From Pseudomonadota bacterium (GTDB taxonomy: Bacteria > Pseudomonadota > Gammaproteobacteria > Burkholderiales > Burkholderiaceae_B): a DNA stretch of 5,099 nucleotides. Positions 1-4,499 of this stretch are shown here, in pieces. The stretch lies in contig JAEWEH010000152.1 of assembly GCA_023389535.1 (NCBI GenBank), positions 1 to 5,099 on the forward strand, read 5' to 3'. A program made the translations under genes and the position numbers. A model generated the notes under the pieces. That model searched no databases. It saw only the letters and a list, made by a program, of their open reading frames with translations, and was not told where the DNA came from. Within the stretch, counting starts at the first letter, position 1. Every line of letters begins with the position of its first letter.

Positions 1-813
1 GGCTACAGCCCCTGCCTGCGCGCGGGGGACCTGATTTTCGTCGCCGGGCAGCTGGCGCGCGACAGCAGCGGCAATATTGCGCCGCAGGCGCGCGTGCCGG
101 ATACGCAGCTATGGAAAGGCACGCGGATCAAGCTGGAAACGGATTACTTGATCCGCGAAAGGCTGGTGCCGGCGCTCGAAGCCGGGGGCAGCGAAATGGG
201 CTTGATTCTTAAGGCCCAGGTCTATCTTAGCCATGAAGCCGATTTGCCCGCATTCTGGCAAGTCTGGCAGGCGGCCTTCGATGGCAAGGCGCCGCCGACC
301 ACAATAGTGCCGGTGCGCCATCCCGCCTTTGGTACGCGCGATGCCACGCTCGAGGTGAACGTTATTGCCGCGCATGCCAGTGCGCGCGATCGGGTGGTGG
401 ACATCGATTGCGATGTCGAATTGATCTGCCCCAACATGCTGGCAGCGCGTCGTTTCGACGACCTGCTGTTTTGCGCGGGCTTGATGGCCATAGACGGCGA
501 AGGCCTGGCGCCCGCCGCGCAAATCAGTGCCGGCACGCCTTATTTCGATGACTCCACCGGCGCGCAAATGGCCGACATCCTTGAAAAGGCGTGCAAGATT
601 CTGGCGGCCGGCGGCAGTGATCTGGACAATGTGGTGCGTGCACTGCATTTCCAGACCGACTTGTCCACCTTTACACATGCCTATGAAAAATGGCGCGACC
701 GGATCGGCGATGTCGGGCTTCCGTTTTCGTCCGTTCAGGTCAACCCGTCGCTTTTTGTTCCGGGCGCGGAACTGATCGTCGACTTGATTGCTTATGTATC
801 CACAAAGGAGTAA
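1..813 (+). CDS. Tandem RidA/YjgF-like protein (5' end outside window)
   Basis: The frame is open from base 1, so the gene begins upstream; the in-frame GTG at 94 lies inside the first domain and is not the start. The 270 visible residues hold two RidA-like units. The first runs from about residue 8 to 125 and has the family pattern of a GD-IFVAGQ strand, an AGGS turn (61-64) and a VYL strand. The second runs from about 152 to 266 and repeats it with FCAGL, AGGS (203-206) and ALHFQTDL. Canonical RidA removes ammonia from reactive enamine/imine intermediates using an Arg in a PARS-like motif. Here the equivalent places read PPTT (98-101) and LPFSS (240-244), so neither visible unit has that Arg. 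Imine deamination is therefore doubtful, and a role in the neighbouring catabolic pathway is only inferred. The stop lies three bases before the hydrolase start, so the two are probably one operon. The fold assignment is firm; the substrate is unknown. Confidence 0.8.
   Translation, partial: GYSPCLRAGDLIFVAGQLARDSSGNIAPQARVPDTQLWKGTRIKLETDYLIRERLVPALEAGGSEMGLILKAQVYLSHEADLPAFWQVWQAAFDGKAPPTTIVPVRHPAFGTRDATLEVNVIAAHASARDRVVDIDCDVELICPNMLAARRFDDLLFCAGLMAIDGEGLAPAAQISAGTPYFDDSTGAQMADILEKACKILAAGGSDLDNVVRALHFQTDLSTFTHAYEKWRDRIGDVGLPFSSVQVNPSLFVPGAELIVDLIAYVSTKE
805..810 (+). promoter_or_regulatory. Shine-Dalgarno site for the hydrolase GTG start
   Basis: AAGGAG directly abuts the TAA (811-813) of the upstream gene and sits 6 bases before GTG at 817. 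This fixes the GTG as the start and suggests translational coupling with the RidA-like gene. Confidence 0.8.
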
Positions 814-816
814 ACA

Positions 817-1740
817 GTGTCTGAAATAATTGAAGAAACCACCGTGCAAAGTCAGGACCACTGGTCGGAAAAAGACGGCACGCGCCTGTTCTTGCGCGAA
901 AAATACATGGGCGATCCGGCGAACTGCAAAGGCATCATCCTGTTCGTGCACGGTTCATCCATGGCATCGACCCCGACTTTCGACCTGCAGGTCGAAGGCC
1001 GGCCGAATTCGTCTGCCATGGAATATTTCGCGCGCCTGGGCTACAACACCTGGTGCGTGGACATGGAAGGCTATGGCCGTTCCACCAAAGACCGCAGCAA
1101 TAATTCCGACATTGCCACGGGCGCGCGCAACTGCGCCCAGGCTGCGGAATACATTGCGTCGGTGCGCGGCAATACGCCGCTGCATCTGTACGGCATTTCA
1201 TCGGGCGCCCTGCGTGCAGCCCTGTTCGCGCAAAACCATCCTGATCGCGTCGGCAGGCTGGCGCTGGACGCCTTCGTGTACACCGGCAAGGGCAGCCCCA
1301 CGCTGGCCGACCGGACCAAGAAGCTGCCGCAGTTCAAGGCGTCCGTTACCCGCCCCATAGACCGCAAGTTCGTCCATGGCATCTTCGAGCGCGACCACCC
1401 CGGCACCGCCGACCCGCGCGTGGTGGACCGCTTCGCCGACGAAATCCTGGCACTGGACAGCGAAATGCCCAATGGCACTTACGTCGACATGTGCCAGAAC
1501 CTGCCGGTGGTTGACCCCGCCAAGATCATGGCGCCGACCATCGTCATGCGTGGGGAATACGACGGCATTGCGTCGCTGGAAGATCTGCTGGACTTCTATG
1601 TGAAGCTGCCCAATACCGACAAGCAGTTCGCCATCATGCCCGGCATTGCGCATGCCAGCTTCCAGCAGAAGAACTACATGATGGTGTATCACATCCTGCG
1701 TTCTTTCCTGGAGCAGCCGGAGCCCATTTATAGGGCGTAA
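817..1740 (+). CDS. Alpha/beta-hydrolase fold enzyme
   Basis: A 307-residue protein of typical length for a single-domain alpha/beta hydrolase. The expected landmarks appear in order: an oxyanion-hole HG at 45-46 after the hydrophobic strand IILFV, the nucleophile elbow GISSG at 126-130 with Ser128 as nucleophile, a late acidic residue in GEYDG (Asp249), and the catalytic His in GIAHA (His279). The complete Ser-Asp-His set argues for an active esterase, C-C hydrolase or related enzyme. There is no signal peptide or membrane segment, so it is expected in the cytoplasm. The GTG start is chosen because AAGGAG lies 6 bases upstream and the N-terminus leads naturally into the first strand. It is probably co-transcribed with the RidA-like gene and ends at the terminator about 40 bp downstream. 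The substrate cannot be told from sequence; a catabolic role fits the amidase relic and CoA-transferase nearby. Confidence 0.88.
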   Translation: MSEIIEETTVQSQDHWSEKDGTRLFLREKYMGDPANCKGIILFVHGSSMASTPTFDLQVEGRPNSSAMEYFARLGYNTWCVDMEGYGRSTKDRSNNSDIATGARNCAQAAEYIASVRGNTPLHLYGISSGALRAALFAQNHPDRVGRLALDAFVYTGKGSPTLADRTKKLPQFKASVTRPIDRKFVHGIFERDHPGTADPRVVDRFADEILALDSEMPNGTYVDMCQNLPVVDPAKIMAPTIVMRGEYDGIASLEDLLDFYVKLPNTDKQFAIMPGIAHASFQQKNYMMVYHILRSFLEQPEPIYRA

Positions 1741-1782
1741 GTGTTGTAGGGGCGTAAAACCCGCTGTAGATCTATGGATGGC

Positions 1783-1818
1783 AAAGGGCCCGGCGTTTAT
1801 GCGCCGGGCCTTTTAATA
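1783..1818 (+). terminator. Rho-independent terminator after the hydrolase gene
   Basis: A 13-bp stem pairs 1783-1795 (AAAGGGCCCGGCG) with 1802-1814, with one G-T wobble (1786/1811) and a 6-base loop. The stem is very GC-rich and is followed by TTTTAATATT. It closes the RidA-like/hydrolase operon and should limit read-through into hicAB, which begins 37 bp later. The AAA on the left side gives only a weak U-tract for the opposite direction. Confidence 0.88.
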
Positions 1819-1823
1819 TTCCT

Positions 1824-1850
1824 TTGCGATTCACACGTGGTGTGTATAAT
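1824..1850 (+). promoter_or_regulatory. hicAB promoter placed too close to hicA to give it a leader
   Basis: A perfect -10 box TATAAT lies at 1845-1850. The best -35 is a weak TTGCGA at 1824-1829 with a short 15-bp spacer. Normal spacing puts the transcript start at about 1856-1858, within or just past the hicA ATG (1855-1857). Such an RNA carries no hicA ribosome binding site but a full hicB one. A second promoter further upstream would have to overlap the terminator, and I see none. The -10 is seen directly; its use is inferred. Confidence 0.65.
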
Positions 1851-1855
1851 ACACA
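1832..1855. promoter_or_regulatory. Overlapping inverted repeats, probable HicB operator
   Basis: Two perfect inverted repeats share an arm. CACAC-GTG-GTGTG occupies 1832-1844, and TGTGTAT-A-ATACACA occupies 1841-1855, spanning the -10 box and the first base of hicA. HicB proteins with a ribbon-helix-helix tail, such as the one encoded here, typically repress their own promoter by binding such repeats. Three copies of the CACAC/GTGTG element could seat more than one dimer. Occupancy would block RNA polymerase at the TATAAT. Confidence 0.65.
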
Positions 1856-2037
1856 TGAACGGCAAGGACCTCACCAAGAAATTCGAGCAGCACGGATGGC
1901 AACTCCGAAGCATCAAAGGGTCGCACCATGTATTCCATCATTGCTCGTTGCCCGGCCATATCAGTATTCCTCATCCAAAGAAAGACCTGGGAATCGGCTT
2001 GGTCAGCAGAATATTGCGTCAGGCGGGAATAAAGTAA
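1855..2037 (+). CDS. hicA: HicA family mRNA interferase toxin
   Basis: A 60-residue protein, the usual HicA size. HicA toxins are small double-stranded-RNA-binding-fold ribonucleases that cut mRNA and tmRNA. The family signature GSHH is at 22-25, and by comparison with GSNH in E. coli HicA the second His (25) is the likely catalytic residue. The conserved basic/hydrophobic end (GLVSRILRQAGI) follows. The ATG at 1855 is chosen because it gives the standard N-terminus; the same frame is open back to a codon at 1774, but that would run through the terminator and make an untypical extension. There is no convincing Shine-Dalgarno before the ATG, and the promoter -10 ends 4 bases before it, so expression from its own promoter should be very poor. 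hicB follows after 10 bases, its ribosome binding site overlapping the hicA stop. Confidence 0.9.
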   Translation: MNGKDLTKKFEQHGWQLRSIKGSHHVFHHCSLPGHISIPHPKKDLGIGLVSRILRQAGIK

Positions 2038-2040
2038 GGA
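2036..2040 (+). promoter_or_regulatory. hicB ribosome binding site overlapping the hicA stop
   Basis: AAGGA overlaps the last bases of the hicA TAA (2035-2037) and sits 7 bases before the hicB ATG. It is clearly better than anything in front of hicA, favouring antitoxin over toxin synthesis. Confidence 0.75.
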
Positions 2041-2047
2041 ACGTGTC

Positions 2048-2440
2048 ATGAAATATCCGATCGCCATTGAGCCGGGCAGCGGCGCTACAGCGTGGGGAGT
2101 GGTTGTGCCAGACCTTCCGGGTTGCTTCTCCGCTGCGGACACAGGCATTGATCAGGCCATCGAGAACGCAAAGGAAGCCATCGCGGCATGGATCGAGGCG
2201 TCTATCGCGAATGGCGAAAGCATTCCGAAGCCATCCAGCATCACAGACCTGCAGAAAACAGGGGAGTACCATGGCTGGATCTGGGCAATAGTGGAGGTTG
2301 ATCCTGCGTCGATTGACGATACGATTGAACGCGTCAACATCACTTTGCCGCGCAGGATTCTGGCGCTCCTGGATCGGCGAGCTAAATCCGCCGGAGAGAC
2401 GCGATCCGGATACATCGCCCAGATGACGCTGACCCATTGA
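2048..2440 (+). CDS. hicB: HicB family antitoxin with ribbon-helix-helix domain
   Basis: A 130-residue antitoxin partner of HicA. Residues 1-50 form the HicB partial RNase H-like domain: a YPIAIE strand, then WGVVVPDLPGCFSAADT, the family hallmark, then the helix with AIENAKEAIAAWIE. This part binds and blocks HicA. Residues about 93-128 (ERVNITLPRRILALLDRRA followed by RSGYIAQM) are a ribbon-helix-helix DNA-binding unit, so this HicB should bind the inverted repeats at 1832-1855 and repress the operon. The ATG is supported by AAGGA at 7 bases and by the standard N-terminus. The gene ends 39 bp from the stop of the convergent toxin gene on the other strand, with no obvious terminator between them. 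It appears intact. Confidence 0.92.
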   Translation: MKYPIAIEPGSGATAWGVVVPDLPGCFSAADTGIDQAIENAKEAIAAWIEASIANGESIPKPSSITDLQKTGEYHGWIWAIVEVDPASIDDTIERVNITLPRRILALLDRRAKSAGETRSGYIAQMTLTH

Positions 2441-2479
2441 CTTATACCGATGACTGTCGTGAGCTAAGCGTCGGGCCCT

Positions 2480-2899
2480 TTAGTGCTTTTTGGTGGCGAT
2501 GGCTCGGTACGCTGCCTGTACAACCGGCACCAAAGAGGGATGTAAGGTGCCCAGCTTGGGTGACTGGCCATGCGGCGCGGCCGGTGGCACGGAGAACCAT
2601 TCGCTTGTATAAGGCAGGTCGATGGCTTGCCGCAAGTTAAACTTGGTATGGTAACTAAGCCCCGCAGCCTGATAGGCGGCGGGATTTACTGATTGCAGAA
2701 TGGAAAACTCACCTTTGTGCAATTGAGTGCTACGCTGGCTTCTCCCATAGGCGACCCGAACGTGAAATTCCGGTGCGTCATCGTCGAAAACCACCAGAAT
2801 CAGCGCCGGCCTGGGCTTGGGGCGCGCATGAATGTAGTCGGGAAAGTGGCACCAGACAGTATCGCCGGCGCTGGGCTCTGCCCACCAAACGGGCATCAT
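2480..2899 (-). CDS. PemK/MazF-like toxin of a type II TA module
   Basis: A 139-residue protein. The N-terminal part has the MazF/PemK plan: GDTVWCHFP at 12-20, then KPRPALIL (28-35), the first two strands with the basic-proline turn, then VRVAYGRSQ (47-55), where MazF enzymes carry a conserved Ser/Thr in the active region (Ser54 here). The middle GEFSI and LSYHTKFNL (81-89) fit later strands. The C-terminal part, with WFSVPPAAP and PKLGTLHPSL (114-123), is longer than classical MazF of about 110 residues. MazF toxins are cytoplasmic, sequence-specific RNA endonucleases. The first ATG (2899) overlaps the stop of the upstream small gene as ATGA, the standard antitoxin-toxin coupling; a second ATG follows directly. 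No stop or frameshift is seen. Family assignment is from motifs only; cleavage activity is inferred. Confidence 0.68.
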   Translation of the reverse strand: MMPVWWAEPSAGDTVWCHFPDYIHARPKPRPALILVVFDDDAPEFHVRVAYGRSQRSTQLHKGEFSILQSVNPAAYQAAGLSYHTKFNLRQAIDLPYTSEWFSVPPAAPHGQSPKLGTLHPSLVPVVQAAYRAIATKKH

Positions 2900-3093
2900 G
2901 CCTTTTCTGAATCAAATAAAGTGCTACGCACCGACCGCTTCTTGCCCTGCGGCGTCTGCTTCTTGATTTGGCGTAGTTGGGCGGTAATCAGCGGGCCATC
3001 GTCAGCTTCATATTGAGGCAACACCCTGGTGGCGAGATCGTGCAAAGCCATATGGATGGCTTGTGTTTCATCGACGCCAAGGTAATCAGCCAA
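2896..3093 (-). CDS. Putative antitoxin of the MazF-like toxin (N-terminus damaged or shortened)
   Basis: The annotated 65 residues begin at TTG (3093), the only usual start codon in the frame before the upstream stop at 3150-3148. That TTG has no ribosome binding site. The N-terminal half (ADYLGVDETQAIHMALHDLA) resembles the helical part of a ribbon-helix-helix antitoxin; the C-terminal half is basic (KKQTPQGKKRSVRS) and probably wraps the toxin. Codons upstream of the TTG keep reading as antitoxin-like protein (LADSATGVTRETAKR), which suggests the true start was further up and has been cut off by a frameshift (see the separate entry at 3094-3151). It overlaps the toxin start by ATGA. The role is inferred from gene order and size. 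Whether a working antitoxin is made is uncertain. Confidence 0.55.
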   Translation of the reverse strand: MADYLGVDETQAIHMALHDLATRVLPQYEADDGPLITAQLRQIKKQTPQGKKRSVRSTLFDSEKA

Positions 3094-3151
3094 GCGTTTG
3101 GCCGTTTCACGAGTTACGCCGGTTGCGCTGTCAGCGAGGGGTTGTCGTCAA
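3094..3151 (-). other. Probable frameshifted 5' end of the antitoxin gene
   Basis: On the - strand a TTG at 3151-3149 is followed by ACG ACA ACC and then hits TGA at 3133-3131. Between them is a run of four C (gggg on the + strand, 3138-3141). With three C instead of four, the same TTG would read MTTTLADSATGV and join the antitoxin frame without a stop, giving an 84-residue protein. AAAGG lies 10 bases before that TTG (3166-3162). This is either a real slip mutation or a sequencing error in a homopolymer. Confidence 0.5.
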
Positions 3152-3222
3152 AGATTCTCGGCCTTTGATCCGCAGGAGTCACTCAACGATTGCTGCACGG
3201 CGGAGTATCGCGTGCGTGATCG

Positions 3223-3251
3223 TTCATAGGCTCACACGTAAACATTGCGAA
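3223..3251 (-). promoter_or_regulatory. Candidate promoter of the antitoxin/MazF-like operon
   Basis: On the - strand TTCGCA (3251-3246) and TATGAA (3228-3223) are spaced by 17 bp. Each matches the consensus at 4 of 6 places. The predicted start near 3216 is about 65 bases before the likely original TTG start at 3151. This is a weak match in the right place, offered only as a candidate. Confidence 0.3.
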
Positions 3252-3255
3252 GCTA

Positions 3256-3273
3256 TGCGATACGCAGGCCTGC
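3256..3273. repeat. Two adjoining small palindromes between the divergent TA modules
   Basis: TGCG-ATA-CGCA (3256-3266) overlaps the perfect 10-bp palindrome GCAGGCCTGC (3264-3273). They lie in the roughly 200-bp gap between the divergent antitoxin and vapB genes, upstream of both predicted promoters. They could be a regulator site, but there is no direct support for this. Confidence 0.3.
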
Positions 3274-3293
3274 ATGGTGTTGCGTTGCGTAGA

Positions 3294-3322
3294 TTGATTT
3301 TTTATACGATGATAGATATCAT
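3294..3322 (+). promoter_or_regulatory. vapBC promoter
   Basis: TTGATT (3294-3299) and TATCAT (3317-3322) are separated by an ideal 17 bp. The -10 matches consensus at 5 of 6 positions. The predicted transcript start near 3329 leaves a leader of about 30 bases containing the vapB ribosome binding site. The -10 lies inside the operator-like palindrome 3313-3331. Confidence 0.7.
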
Positions 3323-3331
3323 TGATATCTA
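3313..3331. promoter_or_regulatory. Perfect 19-bp palindrome, probable VapBC operator
   Basis: TAGATATC-ATT-GATATCTA is a perfect inverted repeat with 8-bp arms and a 3-bp centre. It covers the -10 box and the predicted start of the vapBC transcript. VapB-VapC complexes commonly repress their own promoter by binding such a repeat through the AbrB-like VapB domain, and the position here fits that. Confidence 0.7.
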
Positions 3332-3348
3332 CCAATGTATCTGTGTCG

Positions 3349-3354
3349 AGGAAG
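3349..3354 (+). promoter_or_regulatory. vapB ribosome binding site
   Basis: AGGAAG, within GAGGAAG, sits 6 bases before ATG at 3361. It decides in favour of that ATG over an upstream in-frame ATT at 3322, which lies inside the operator. Confidence 0.75.
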
Positions 3355-3360
3355 TTCACA

Positions 3361-3591
3361 ATGACGACAGCCAAGCTTTTTATGACCGGCCGCAGCCAAG
3401 CGGTCCGTTTGCCCAAGGAATTTCGTTTCGAAGGAAGCGAGGTGGAGATCTTCCGCCGCGGCGACGAAGTCGTCTTGCGCGCGCGCCCTGACAATGGCGC
3501 GGCTATTTTTGATTTACTTTCAACGCTGCCCGAAGACTTTATGGAAGCGGAGCGGCAAGATGCACTGCCGCAAGAGCGGGACGCGTTCTAA
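3361..3591 (+). CDS. vapB: VapB family antitoxin (AbrB/MazE-like swapped hairpin)
   Basis: A 76-residue antitoxin. Residues 1-45 form the AbrB-type DNA-binding hairpin, with the characteristic KLFMTGRSQAVRLPKEFRF followed by VEIFRRGDEVVLR. The acidic, flexible tail (about 46-76, with DLLSTLPEDFMEAERQD) is the part that in this family threads into the VapC active-site groove; Phe60 and the DLL segment are likely contacts. The start is the ATG with AGGAAG at 6 bases, giving the usual N-terminus and length. The stop TAA shares its last A with the vapC ATG. Expected to bind the palindrome at 3313-3331 together with VapC. Confidence 0.93.
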   Translation: MTTAKLFMTGRSQAVRLPKEFRFEGSEVEIFRRGDEVVLRARPDNGAAIFDLLSTLPEDFMEAERQDALPQERDAF

Positions 3592-3995
3592 TGGGCGTGC
3601 GCTATCTGCTTGATACCAACATCTGTATTTATATCGCCAAGCACAACCCTCCGGCGGTCCGCGAGCGCTTCTCGCAGCACGCCGCGGGCGAACTGGCGAT
3701 GTCCGCCATCACTTATGGCGAGCTGCGGTATGGTGCGCAGAAAAGCCGGGCGGCAAGCAAGGCTGTGCAGATAATTGAAAACTTGGCTTCGGTCATTGCC
3801 ATTGCAGAAGTGGATGCATCAGTGGGCGAACACTATGGCCAGATCCGCGCCGAATTGGAGAAACAAGGGCGCATCATTGGTAATAACGATCTATGGATAG
3901 CAGCACATGCCCGTGCAAAGGGATGGACTGTCGTCACAAACAACGAGCATGAGTTCCGTCGCGTCAGTGCGTTAGAGGTGGAAAACTGGTTGTGA
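3591..3995 (+). CDS. vapC: VapC family PIN-domain ribonuclease toxin
   Basis: A 134-residue toxin of standard length. The PIN-domain acidic residues are in place: Asp8 in LLDTN, Glu44 in YGELRYG, and Asp100 in NNDLWIAAHA, with the VTNNEHEF segment (115-122) that usually completes the metal site. The pattern (LDTNICIY near the start, IRAELEKQGRIIGNNDLWIA, C-terminal EFRRVSALEVENW) resembles the MvpT/enteric VapC branch, whose studied members cut initiator tRNA in the anticodon stem-loop; that target is inferred by resemblance. The 1-base overlap with vapB (TAATG) implies translational coupling. The gene looks intact. Its stop lies directly against an amidase fragment on the other strand, with no terminator of its own seen. 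Confidence 0.94.
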   Translation: MGVRYLLDTNICIYIAKHNPPAVRERFSQHAAGELAMSAITYGELRYGAQKSRAASKAVQIIENLASVIAIAEVDASVGEHYGQIRAELEKQGRIIGNNDLWIAAHARAKGWTVVTNNEHEFRRVSALEVENWL

Positions 3996-4255
3996 AGGGC
4001 CTTGCCTGCTTCGAAGGCGGGGATGGGAACAGTGGGCGTCAACAGCAGGTCGTAGCGTTTGAAATAATCCTGCGGGCGGGCGCTTAAAACCCTGCACATG
4101 CGGCTGGCCTGTTGCAGGTCCAGCGCCGACAAGCCTTGAGCGATGCCGATTTGTCCTCGGAGCGTGGGCTCGATCAGCGGCAGGTTTGCCTCCGGCAACC
4201 GGCCCAGTATCGACAGCCCGCGAATTGCGGGCTGTTCCACTGCATCTTTCCACAT
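3996..4255 (-). pseudogene. Internal fragment of an amidase-signature enzyme
   Basis: Read on the - strand, residues such as GLSALDLQQASRM followed by QDYFKRYDLLLTPTVPIP and AFEAGKAL match a conserved stretch about three quarters of the way through amidase-signature enzymes (AtzF/GatA-like, about 450-490 residues). The recognisable part runs from about 4174 down to about 3996. The segment up to the ATG at 4255 is open but less typical. Likeness ends abruptly at GKAL, exactly where vapC begins on the other strand. The catalytic Lys and the GGSSGG-containing Ser region are absent and are not found elsewhere in the window. Both ends are lost, so this is a relic. The open frame that continues to 3833 is only the antisense of vapC. 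Confidence 0.75.
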
Positions 4256-4499
4256 ATTTTTTCTAAATCTGCGGCCAGGCGCACGGCTAGGTGCATATGT
4301 GGACTTTTCTACGCCGCGGGGGAACGCCCTGGCCGCGCTACTAAAACGTATATCTAAGCGTGTTTTTTGAAAACTTGATCACGTCGTCAGTGACTTGTTT
4401 TGGATTGTATGGTTAAATCTCAATGTTCGTACATTAGCAATATTCAATACAAAAGGATTTTTCCCTCTGCGCTTTACAGGTTTTCCTGGATCACAAACT
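4256..4499. other. AT-rich non-coding region before the CoA-transferase gene
   Basis: No gene is supported here. The left part is GC-rich and has 9-bp inverted arms GCGGCCAGG (4271-4279) and CCTGGCCGC (4328-4336), 48 bases apart. From about 4340 the base composition turns AT-rich, as in a promoter/leader region. I find no -35/-10 pair good enough to call. A loose inverted pair TTGTAT (4405-4410) and ATACAA (4447-4452) might be a regulator site but is weak. Confidence 0.4.

Noticed and set aside
109..951. Long open frame on the - strand (280 residues)
   Set aside because: Antisense shadow of the RidA-like gene in GC-rich DNA; no recognisable motifs, and the + strand frame is clearly a known family.
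1198..1692. 164-residue open frame on the - strand
   Set aside because: Antisense of the hydrolase gene, without family features or a ribosome binding site.
1774..1854. In-frame upstream extension of hicA giving an 87-residue protein
   Set aside because: It would run through the terminator stem, the promoter and the operator repeats, and HicA proteins are about 60 residues.
2441..2479. Shared terminator between hicB and the convergent MazF-like gene
   Set aside because: Only a GGGCCC palindrome and weak 4-bp arms are present; no stem with a T-run on either strand.
3322..3360. In-frame upstream extension of vapB from an ATT codon
   Set aside because: It starts inside the operator palindrome and -10 box; the ATG at 3361 has a good ribosome binding site and gives the usual VapB N-terminus.
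1784..4001. AAGGGCC at 1784-1790 and 3995-4001 as target-site repeats flanking the TA stretch
   Set aside because: Only 7 bases, GC-rich, and the left copy is part of the terminator stem; such matches are expected by chance.
4213..4235. Hairpin ACAGCCCGC-GAATT-GCGGGCTGT as a vapC terminator
   Set aside because: It lies about 220 bases past vapC inside the amidase relic, has no T-run after it, and reads as amidase-frame codons; likely chance.
4143..4370. 75-residue + strand open frame as a gene remnant
   Set aside because: It overlaps the amidase relic antisense, has no ribosome binding site and no recognised motif.
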